Source of the DNA: a virus
Direction: 5' to 3' (one strand)
DNA: 27,398 nucleotides
Virus record (IMG/VR): IMGVR_UViG_3300010354_000499
Location: 1-27,398 of that record
Made by a program: the position numbers and the translations under genes. The notes under the pieces are model-generated. The model was not told the DNA's origin. It was given only the letters and a program-made list of their open reading frames with translations, and ran no database searches. Below, piece by piece: positions 22,356 through 27,398 of the stretch (position 1 is its first letter; every line of letters begins with the position of its first letter).

Positions 22356-22615
22356 TCTAGATCAGCTGGCGGTATAATAAAATCGTCTTCAGTAATTATA
22401 GCATATTTTTGTTCTCTTTCTTCACAGGCATTGACAATATCTTTGAGATCTATTTCAACAACCTGTAAGGAATATTTTTTAAATCTTTCTTCTAGTTGTA
22501 TGTGATAACGACTTGCATCATCTTCATCTTCAAAAATAGGAATAATTTGTTCTCCGTAATCATCCAACACGGAAAATACTCCATCTGTTCTATTTTTGAG
22601 TGTGAGGATATACAT
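22352..22615 (-). CDS. DUF3110-like protein (cyanobacterial family)
   Basis: The 87-aa product fits a small family otherwise known mainly from cyanobacteria. An opening MYILTLKNRTDGVFSVLDDY is followed by the conserved IPIFEDEDDASRYHIQLEER, a Val-Glu-x-Ile segment (LQVVEIDLKDI) and the closing FIIPPADLE. The family's function is unknown. It sits exactly between gp47 and gp46, sharing TAATG-type and ATGA junctions with them, which suggests it is co-translated with the nuclease and may modulate it or a host process. It was probably acquired from a host. A TGC-TATAAT box inside it (22395-22403) is a weak promoter candidate for gp46. Confidence 0.8.
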   Translation of the reverse strand: MYILTLKNRTDGVFSVLDDYGEQIIPIFEDEDDASRYHIQLEERFKKYSLQVVEIDLKDIVNACEEREQKYAIITEDDFIIPPADLE

Positions 22616-23664
22616 TACATTGCTTCACAACTTTCAATATATAGTGTCTTTAATAATTCTTTAAGTGAAGATTTATCTACGGTCATTTCTACTTCGTCAA
22701 CATATTCATTTAATAATGATAATGTATCTTTAATTTCTATATTATCATCATTGTAATCAATAGTTTTATCTACTGTAGTTTCAATAATTTTTAAATCATG
22801 TACTCCAGCATCATATAGATCTTCAATCATTTTTTCAAATTTATAATAATCTTGTTTTTCTTCTACGACAATCTTGACAAAAGTATTTGCATACTCACTG
22901 GGATTGATGCTGAAACTAGAATTAGAAGAATCATTATAATAGATTTTCTTGAAAATCTCATAAGGGTTCTTGACCCGCTTGAGTTTATTTGTCTTTGGTT
23001 CATAAAGATGAAATCCTCGCTCGTCTTTATAATCGTTCCAATATAGTTGATACGGATTGCCAAGATAGGTAACGTTGCCCCTAGATGATTTGTGATGATA
23101 GTGACCAGAGAATACTTGTTTGAACTTGGAAAAGATAGAAGGATCCATTCCTTCTTCTTTCATAATGCCAACATTGACTTCAAACCCAGTTAATTCTAAA
23201 TGACCAACTGCAATTTGAGCACTAGTTTGATTAATCCATTTCATTGTTTCGTCATGATTTTCTTGGTTAATCCAAGGAAGCATAAGAATTTTAGTGTCTT
23301 CAATCATCACAACTTCTGGACTAGAATATATTTGAATATTATCATAGTCCTTTAAAAGTAATTCTGGCGAATTAATTTCGTTTGTATTTTTAAAGTACGT
23401 GCAGTGATTCCCGAGAATCATATGAACAGTAATGCCAGAGTCACGGAGACGATCAAAGTAATGCTTACGAATACGATTCCAAACATTAAAATCAATGCTC
23501 TTTCGATTATCAAATGTATCACCGAGATCGATGATAGTTTTGACGTTATGTTTCTCAAGAGTTGGAAAAAATACCTCATCATAAAATTTTTGAAAGTAGT
23601 CCCAAAAAATAACGCTGCCTTTTCTTCCATCCAAATGTTGATCGGTAATCAAAGCAATTGTCAT
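22615..23664 (-). CDS. 47: Recombination exonuclease subunit gp47 (SbcD/Mre11-like)
   Basis: The metallophosphoesterase nuclease partner of gp46. The 349-aa product shows the di-metal motifs: LITDQHLD (Asp8, His10), DLGDTFDNR (Asp46-Asp49), the GNH box MILGNHCTY (Asn86, His87) and the late FSGHYHHKS. A C-terminal gp46-binding region (about 250-349, rich in Asp/Glu) follows. The length matches T4 gp47 (339 aa). It overlaps gp55 by ATGA at its 5' end and the DUF3110-like gene by 1 nt, so gp55-gp47-gp46 forms one transcript behind the promoter at 24184-24212. Confidence 0.96.
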   Translation of the reverse strand: MTIALITDQHLDGRKGSVIFWDYFQKFYDEVFFPTLEKHNVKTIIDLGDTFDNRKSIDFNVWNRIRKHYFDRLRDSGITVHMILGNHCTYFKNTNEINSPELLLKDYDNIQIYSSPEVVMIEDTKILMLPWINQENHDETMKWINQTSAQIAVGHLELTGFEVNVGIMKEEGMDPSIFSKFKQVFSGHYHHKSSRGNVTYLGNPYQLYWNDYKDERGFHLYEPKTNKLKRVKNPYEIFKKIYYNDSSNSSFSINPSEYANTFVKIVVEEKQDYYKFEKMIEDLYDAGVHDLKIIETTVDKTIDYNDDNIEIKDTLSLLNEYVDEVEMTVDKSSLKELLKTLYIESCEAM

Positions 23665-24152
23665 TTATTCATCCTCGTTTCAATGTTTTCTTTAATGCCA
23701 CACATGTCGGAGAAGTTTGCATTCATGCCAGCCATATCTCCGTCGTAACTATCGGTGTGCATGACATAATCATAACCAGACCTGTCTAGTATTTTGCCTT
23801 TGATTTCTAGTTGTTTCTTTTCTTTTTGAATTCTACGAAGAAAGGCGTAGTAAATAATTTGAGTAAAGTACGCAAAAGGATTAGAAGATTTTTCTGGATC
23901 AAAGTTATCGATATACAATAAGCAATTTTCAATGCCATCGCAAATCATATCTTCTCGAAACATGTAGTTGACAAAGTTTGGTTTGTATGATAAATGCGTA
24001 GCAATCTTCAAAAGACAGTCGCCAATATAATTCGGAACTCTTGGTTTAGGTTGATTGTTTTTCTTAGATTTTAAAACAGAATTTCTATAAACAGTAATTG
24101 CTTCTAAAAATTCTTTGTTATTAACATAATACTCGGTATTCTTTTTTGCCAT
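23661..24152 (-). CDS. 55: Late transcription sigma factor gp55
   Basis: A small divergent sigma70 relative that directs host RNA polymerase to late TATAAATA promoters, activated by the gp45 clamp through gp33-like co-activators. In the 163-aa product the sigma region 2-like segment is LYIDNFDPEKSSNPFAYFTQ followed by IIYYAFLRRIQKEKKQLE, which in the family binds core polymerase and melts the -10 box. I chose the ATG at 24152 (MAKKNTEYYVNN). The frame is open to 24212, but the -10 box of a strong promoter (24184-24189) lies inside that extension, so the longer form would not be transcribed. The length is close to T4 gp55 (185 aa). Confidence 0.93.
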   Translation of the reverse strand: MAKKNTEYYVNNKEFLEAITVYRNSVLKSKKNNQPKPRVPNYIGDCLLKIATHLSYKPNFVNYMFREDMICDGIENCLLYIDNFDPEKSSNPFAYFTQIIYYAFLRRIQKEKKQLEIKGKILDRSGYDYVMHTDSYDGDMAGMNANFSDMCGIKENIETRMNK

Positions 24153-24183
24153 GGTCCATCTGTCTTTTGCGTGTATTGATACC

Positions 24184-24212
24184 AGTATAGCATCGGAAAA
24201 TGGGTTTGTCAA
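24184..24212 (-). promoter_or_regulatory. Near-consensus sigma70 promoter for gp55-gp47-gp46
   Basis: On the minus strand TTGACA (24207-24212), a 17-nt spacer and TATACT (24184-24189) with an extended TGC give 11 of 12 consensus matches. The start site near 24177 is about 25 nt before the gp55 ATG. It is back to back with a plus-strand promoter 27 nt away (24240-24268). Confidence 0.85.
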
Positions 24213-24239
24213 GCATTTGTAACAATTTCTGCAGGGGGC

Positions 24240-24268
24240 TTGACACGGGGTTCAAAACCAGTTATAAT
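24240..24268 (+). promoter_or_regulatory. Perfect consensus sigma70 promoter on the plus strand
   Basis: TTGACA (24240-24245), a 17-nt spacer and TATAAT (24263-24268) match consensus at all 12 positions. This is the only strong promoter I found pointing against the genes. It diverges from the gp55 promoter. The start site near 24275 leads into a 185-nt unit ending at an intrinsic terminator (24427-24459). Confidence 0.8.
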
Positions 24269-24274
24269 CACTCT

Positions 24275-24459
24275 GTTAGGGGTGCATGATTAATTTATTA
24301 GCTTCTATTAAATATATCTTCTAGATACTGTTTGGTTTCCTTTACAGATCCTAAGTAACCCATACGTCTACTGAATTCTTTTGGTTTAATACCAATCTCA
24401 TTAGATTTAGAATCAATTTCTCCACTGAGATGTTTTAAATAAAACGTCTCTATTTTTTT
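24275..24459 (+). ncRNA. Candidate antisense/small RNA
   Basis: Predicted from its ends: a perfect consensus promoter at 24240-24268 and a strong intrinsic terminator at 24427-24459 on the same strand, about 185 nt apart. The RNA would be antisense to the last 160 nt of the Sm-like gene at 24298-24705. Internal short hairpins are possible (UAUCU-UCU-AGAUA at 24313-24325; UUGGU-UUAAU-ACCAA at 24379-24393). Near its 5' end, AGGGG precedes a 12-codon reading frame (24286-24324, MINLLASIKYIF), which may be chance. No similar RNA is known to me at this locus. Confidence 0.55.
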
Positions 24460-24705
24460 GTCTAATTCACTTAGAGTAATTATTTGTTCCATTTTAATAA
24501 TGAACATAGTATCGTAAGTAGCAAGAATCCATTCCTTTAGAATAAATCCTTCTACGTTTACTCCTGATTTTTTGTTTACAATTTTTTCAACTAACATTGG
24601 AGCATCTAAAATAATGCTATCCTCTTCAGGAAGATAGCATATTTTTGCTATCAACTCTTCTCCAGAAGTTAATTTAATTGTTGCATAAAATTCTTCTTCC
24701 ATCAT
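24298..24705 (-). CDS. Sm-like cyanophage protein (copy 3)
   Basis: The 135-aa product resembles those at 11496-11834 and 11222-11518: TIKLTSGEELIAKICYLPEE, then LDAPMLVEKI, then VEGFILKEWILATYDTMFII, then a helix (ELDKKIETFYLKHLSG). A 30-residue basic tail is unique to this copy. This is the beta-barrel plan of Sm/Hfq-like proteins known in cyanophages; RNA binding is inferred. Its ATG overlaps the uvsW stop (ATGA). Its 3' half is covered by a candidate antisense RNA from the plus strand. It is the last gene of the uvsY-uvsW group; no clear terminator follows on its own strand. Confidence 0.75.
   Translation of the reverse strand: MMEEEFYATIKLTSGEELIAKICYLPEEDSIILDAPMLVEKIVNKKSGVNVEGFILKEWILATYDTMFIIKMEQIITLSELDKKIETFYLKHLSGEIDSKSNEIGIKPKEFSRRMGYLGSVKETKQYLEDIFNRS
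24427..24459 (+). terminator. Intrinsic terminator of the plus-strand RNA
   Basis: GAGATGTTTT pairs with AAAACGTCTC over 10 bp (one U:G) with a 4-nt loop AAAT, followed by TATTTTTTT. On the opposite strand the stem is followed by AGTGG, not by T residues, so it is oriented for plus-strand transcription. It lies inside the Sm-like gene. Confidence 0.7.
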
Positions 24706-26162
24706 TGTAAATTTATTTTTATTATTTCGTACTTGAAGTTTTCCTCTTGATATATTTGTAATCTTTCTTGAAGATGTTTTAAAGTATAGTTTTGTCTTTT
24801 GTTTGAAATATCATCAGCAATATCATAAAGTGTTGCTGTATCTTTTCCTTCTCCTTTACGAAGAACTCTACCTATTGATTGTAAATTTCTAATTCTTGAT
24901 TTAGATGGTGAAGCAAATACAATATTATGCAATCTTTTAATATTAATACCTGTACTAAAAGTTCCATAAGAAGCAATAATCACAGCATTGGTTTCTTCCT
25001 CAGTGATTACTCTAACTTGTTCTCTATCCTCAACATCGACAGAACCATGTACGAAGAAAACTTTTCTTTTTTCTCCGATATCATTATTTATTAATTCATA
25101 CAAAGGTTCCCCATGCTTCTCGACATAGTTAAACAATACTAATGTATTGCCTTCTAGATCACGAACAAGATTTTTAATTAAACTATTTCTTCTTCGATTG
25201 TTTACTAGATACTCTATTTCAGAATGGTAATCTTCAAAGTATTGATACTCATGTTTGCAAAGTAATACTTTAATTCTTAAACTAGAAAGATAACCTTTTT
25301 TAATCAGATCATCTGTCTTAGTAACTTTTTCACAAGCACCAAACAATCCTTCTAATACCCACTTATGTGTTTTACTACCATCAAGTGTTCCAGTAAAACC
25401 AAATCTGTACTTAGCATTATGAAGTTTTGTCATAATACCAGTAAGTGATTTTGACTTAAACAGGTGTGCCTCATCACCAATTACACAATCAATATCATCG
25501 AAGTATCTTTTAGGAAACTTGTAGATAGATTGCCAAGTGGAAATGATAACAGGTTTGTCTGTATTTTTATCTTTACCAGAATAAATTGTGTGACAAAATT
25601 CTGTAGGATCCCATCCATAATCCTGGAAATCTTTTATTAATTGTTCAACAAGAGAAGTTGTTGGAACAATGATTAATATTTTTTTCTTGGTTGCAACATA
25701 GTATCTCACTATTGAATAAATCATCAGTGATTTACCAGATCCAGTTGGAGAGAGAAATAATCCTCTATTGTTCTTGAGTGCCTGATATACAGTTGCGTAT
25801 TGATAATCTCTTGGTTTATACTTAGAGATTTTATCCATGAAAACTTTGACGCCATTCGGAGAAACTAAATCGTTAGATTCTTCTACATCGCCATACCAAT
25901 CATTCTTTACATAACTTATTTCATAACTTCTCTCCTTTGCCCACTCTTTTAAATGTGTTATAAGACCACAATATAGTTCTCCTGTTCCAGGAGAATATAA
26001 ATGAATAGTTCCATCCCAATATTTAAATCGTGGTTGTCTTTTTAAATACTTTGCTTCTGGCAATTCAAACGAAAAATAATCCGAAAGTTCCCTGTGGACA
26101 TGAGGTTCTGATAAAAGTTGATAAAATACTTCGTTCTTCTTTTTAATAACAATACGAGACAT
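24702..26162 (-). CDS. uvsW: UvsW RNA-DNA and branched-DNA helicase
   Basis: An SF2 helicase that unwinds R-loops and Holliday-type branches, shutting off origin replication in favour of recombination-driven replication. The 486-aa product has an N-terminal DNA-binding region (1-110), a Q-motif-like YKPRDYQYATV, Walker A SPTGSGKS (138-145), motif II GDEAHL (229-234), motif III FTGTLDG (256-262), motif V SYGTFSTGINIKRL (about 415) and motif VI QSIGRVLRKGEG (about 440). The length matches T4 UvsW (503 aa). It overlaps uvsY by 1 nt and the Sm-like gene by ATGA. Confidence 0.97.
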   Translation of the reverse strand: MSRIVIKKKNEVFYQLLSEPHVHRELSDYFSFELPEAKYLKRQPRFKYWDGTIHLYSPGTGELYCGLITHLKEWAKERSYEISYVKNDWYGDVEESNDLVSPNGVKVFMDKISKYKPRDYQYATVYQALKNNRGLFLSPTGSGKSLMIYSIVRYYVATKKKILIIVPTTSLVEQLIKDFQDYGWDPTEFCHTIYSGKDKNTDKPVIISTWQSIYKFPKRYFDDIDCVIGDEAHLFKSKSLTGIMTKLHNAKYRFGFTGTLDGSKTHKWVLEGLFGACEKVTKTDDLIKKGYLSSLRIKVLLCKHEYQYFEDYHSEIEYLVNNRRRNSLIKNLVRDLEGNTLVLFNYVEKHGEPLYELINNDIGEKRKVFFVHGSVDVEDREQVRVITEEETNAVIIASYGTFSTGINIKRLHNIVFASPSKSRIRNLQSIGRVLRKGEGKDTATLYDIADDISNKRQNYTLKHLQERLQIYQEENFKYEIIKINLQ

Positions 26163-26638
26163 TAGTTATTTCCATTAATAAATTTTTCCCATTCAATTGC
26201 ATTCTTGATTTGAAAATTTCTATTTGAAATCATTTTCATAACATGATCTAAAAAATAAAGCATTTGATCTATGTACTTTATTTTTGCTTCCAAATTAATA
26301 ATTTCTTCATCAGATTCCAAATATGTTTTCATTTTTTCTGCAGTTTTGATGCTAGTTCCAAAAGGTTTTTCCGCGTAAACTTTTGGATCTGCTTCACCAG
26401 AATAATATTCTCTTTTATCTCTTATGAGTTTTCTGATCTCAAACTCTAGAGAAGTTTTTATTTGATTAAGATCAATGTAATGGTTTAAATATTTATTGTG
26501 TTGATAAGGTATTTCTAATGCAAGTTTTGCAAGATCTTCTGTATACTCTTTATTTTTAAATTGAAAATCTATAGTGCTATCTTCGTTCCATTCTTTTTTT
26601 ATGTTTGCAAATAAATGATGTAGTTGTTCAAATTTCAT
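26162..26638 (-). CDS. uvsY: UvsY recombination mediator
   Basis: Helps UvsX displace gp32 and load on single-stranded DNA. The 158-aa all-helical product follows T4 UvsY: the conserved LIRDKREYYSGEADPKVYAE (T4 has KARLDYYSGRGD), then KMKTYLESDEEIINLEAKIK, YIDQMLYFLDHVMKMISNRN and the final FQIKNAIEWEKFING. The length is close to T4 UvsY (137 aa), with about 20 extra N-terminal residues. The start overlaps the preceding structural gene by ATGA, and the stop shares TAATG with uvsW. Confidence 0.93.
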   Translation of the reverse strand: MKFEQLHHLFANIKKEWNEDSTIDFQFKNKEYTEDLAKLALEIPYQHNKYLNHYIDLNQIKTSLEFEIRKLIRDKREYYSGEADPKVYAEKPFGTSIKTAEKMKTYLESDEEIINLEAKIKYIDQMLYFLDHVMKMISNRNFQIKNAIEWEKFINGNN

Positions 26639-27147
26639 AATTTCTTAAAGTTTTTATCTCGAACGTTAAATATACTGTACTTAAAAACAACAGTGGCAGT
26701 AAAATATTCTATGTCTGTTACGGTTGAATCAAATTCAATTTCCGTTAAACTAACAGGGAACAATCTTTCAAACTCGATTATGTGTGACACATTAAAGTTT
26801 GATGTGGCAATTAAAAGTTGTCCATTAGAATAATCTACTTCACCAAAATTGGTTTCGTTTGCATCTGCGTTTTTCTCTATCCAATTTTTTATCGATAAGT
26901 AATTTACTAGATCTTCATCTATGATAAAGGTTACATTAAAATCTCCATACTCGACACCGCCGCCAGGAACAATAGGAAATGACCTAAACCTTGTTGGCAC
27001 TTCTGTAAATGGCATTGTGATGTTTGGAAAATTTGCCGATTGGCAAAAGAAATCAACTCCTTCAAATAACTCTAAACTAAGTTTAAATCCTACAGGAGCA
27101 AGATAGTTTCTATTTTTAGGTTGTTCTTTATACCAAGCAGCAGACAT
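26635..27147 (-). CDS. Tail-tube-fold structural protein (probably gp3-like tail completion protein)
   Basis: This 170-aa beta-rich protein has the phage tail-tube pattern: LAPVGFKLSLELFEGVDFFC, NFPNITMPFTEVPTRF, FPIVPGGGVEYGDFNVTFII, DEDLVNYLSIKNWIEKN and the closing VTDIEYFTATVVFKYSIFNV. In marine T4-like phages a gene of this kind between gp23 and uvsY is usually called gp3 (tail completion and sheath stabilisation). I rely on position and fold, not a direct match, so it could also be a gp19-type tube paralogue. A late-type AATAAATA box (27169-27176) and the gp23 terminator lie upstream. Its stop overlaps the uvsY start, so uvsY can also be made late. Confidence 0.7.
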   Translation of the reverse strand: MSAAWYKEQPKNRNYLAPVGFKLSLELFEGVDFFCQSANFPNITMPFTEVPTRFRSFPIVPGGGVEYGDFNVTFIIDEDLVNYLSIKNWIEKNADANETNFGEVDYSNGQLLIATSNFNVSHIIEFERLFPVSLTEIEFDSTVTDIEYFTATVVFKYSIFNVRDKNFKKL

Positions 27148-27168
27148 GTCAACTTCCCAAGCTATTAC

Positions 27169-27176
27169 TATTTATT
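27169..27176 (-). promoter_or_regulatory. Late-type promoter box for the tail protein
   Basis: The minus strand reads AATAAATA, one base off the TATAAATA form and matching the relaxed xATAAATA motif of cyanophage late promoters. It is 22 nt from the ATG and directly downstream of the gp23 terminator. Confidence 0.5.
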
Positions 27177-27181
27177 CCCAT

Positions 27182-27205
27182 AAAAAAAGACCCCCGAAGG
27201 GGTCT
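27182..27205 (-). terminator. Intrinsic terminator of the major capsid gene
   Basis: On the minus strand AAGACCCC-TTCG-GGGGTCTT is a perfect hairpin with a stable UUCG loop, followed by T residues. It starts 18 nt after the gp23 stop. The A-run on the other side could also serve plus-strand termination. Confidence 0.95.
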
Positions 27206-27223
27206 TGGTGAACCAGTGATGAA

Positions 27224-27398
27224 TCACATGAGGTTGATAACTTGTACTCTTCTGTAGTACATGTTAGCATTAGCAGTGAGGGTCTCGCCATCTGGAGTAC
27301 CATTGTAAGCACCGTTGGTGGTTACGAATGGGTTGCTGACCATACCATAACGGGTCTTGAAGCCAATCTTTGGCTGGAAGGTGTTAGGATCGATCGAA
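27224..27398 (-). CDS. 23: Major capsid protein gp23 (C-terminal 57 residues; runs off the window)
   Basis: The main head shell protein of T4-like phages. The visible end reads SIDPNTFQPKIGFKTRYGMV, then SNPFVTTNGAYNGTPDGETL, then TANANMYYRRVQVINLM and a TGA stop at 27224-27226. The phrases PKIGFKTRYGM and MYYRRVxVxNLM are signature C-terminal sequences of marine gp23. It has no overlap with the next gene and is followed by a strong terminator, as expected for the most abundant late product. Everything before the last 57 codons is outside the window. Confidence 0.96.
   Translation of the reverse strand, partial: SIDPNTFQPKIGFKTRYGMVSNPFVTTNGAYNGTPDGETLTANANMYYRRVQVINLM

Noticed and set aside
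22395-22423. TGC-TATAAT box ahead of gp46
   Set aside because: No acceptable -35 at 16-18 nt spacing, and it lies in coding sequence; kept only as a weak candidate.
24153-24212. Longer reading frame adding 20 residues to gp55
   Set aside because: The -10 and -35 boxes of the gp55 promoter lie inside it, so this part would not be transcribed from that promoter.
1-27398. CRISPR arrays, insertion sequences, integrase or attachment sites
   Set aside because: No direct-repeat arrays, transposase or integrase motifs were seen on either strand.

Overview
The window comes from a T4-like myovirus of marine picocyanobacteria (a cyanophage infecting Synechococcus or Prochlorococcus type hosts). The T4 core replication, recombination and late-transcription genes are nearly all here: gp61, gp41, UvsX, gp43, RegA, gp62, gp44, gp45, gp46, gp47, gp55, UvsW, UvsY and the end of the major capsid gene gp23. 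They are mixed with genes typical of marine cyanophages: hsp20, a mazG-like pyrophosphohydrolase, cobS, a DUF3110-like protein, class I ribonucleotide reductase and Sm-like proteins. Every protein gene I accept is on the minus strand, so transcription runs from high to low coordinates. Neighbouring genes commonly share an ATGA or TAATG stop/start overlap.

Layout in transcription order (right to left). 27398-26635: C-terminus of gp23, a strong terminator, a late-type promoter and a tail-tube-like structural gene. 26638-23661: UvsY, UvsW, an Sm-like protein, then gp55 (late sigma factor) behind its own host-type promoter. 23664-20625: gp47, a DUF3110-like protein, gp46. 20566-17193: a metalloprotease-like/VWA protein and the AAA+ ATPase CobS. 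17224-12516: small genes, clamp gp45, clamp loader gp44, a 55-aa protein, a putative PD-(D/E)XK nuclease, a D12-class adenine methylase, a 47-aa protein, gp62, RegA and a 43-aa protein ending in a terminator. 12375-11929: hsp20 with its terminator. 11834-5908: two Sm-like proteins, DNA polymerase gp43, UvsX, helicase gp41, mazG. 5877-5714: tRNA-Ser and tRNA-Ala. 5687-3422: a late, virion-type cluster with an acidic/basic EF-hand-like protein, two tiny genes and an Ig-like protein, with TATAAATA late promoters. 3408-1: three uncharacterised proteins, primase gp61 and the start of NrdA.

Most of the genes build one DNA machine: polymerase, clamp, loader, helicase, primase, recombinase and its mediators, plus nucleotide supply (NrdA, MazG). 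gp55 with gp45 switches on the late genes, and RegA represses early mRNA translation. Near-consensus sigma70-type promoters lie ahead of or inside the early genes, several with an extended TGC-TATAxT -10 element. Late genes carry xATAAATA boxes.

The most notable candidates for undescribed biology are: (1) a plus-strand transcription unit at 24240-24459 with a perfect consensus promoter and a strong intrinsic terminator, antisense to an Sm-like gene; (2) a dnaX-type A AAA AAG slippery site at the end of the 284-aa gene, leading into a 50-codon -1 frame that has no start codon of its own; (3) a methylase/nuclease pair inserted between the two clamp-loader genes; (4) three diverged Sm-like proteins in one phage; and (5) a terminator whose stem and U-tract form the spacer of the next promoter. 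All calls were made by reading the sequence; no database search was run.
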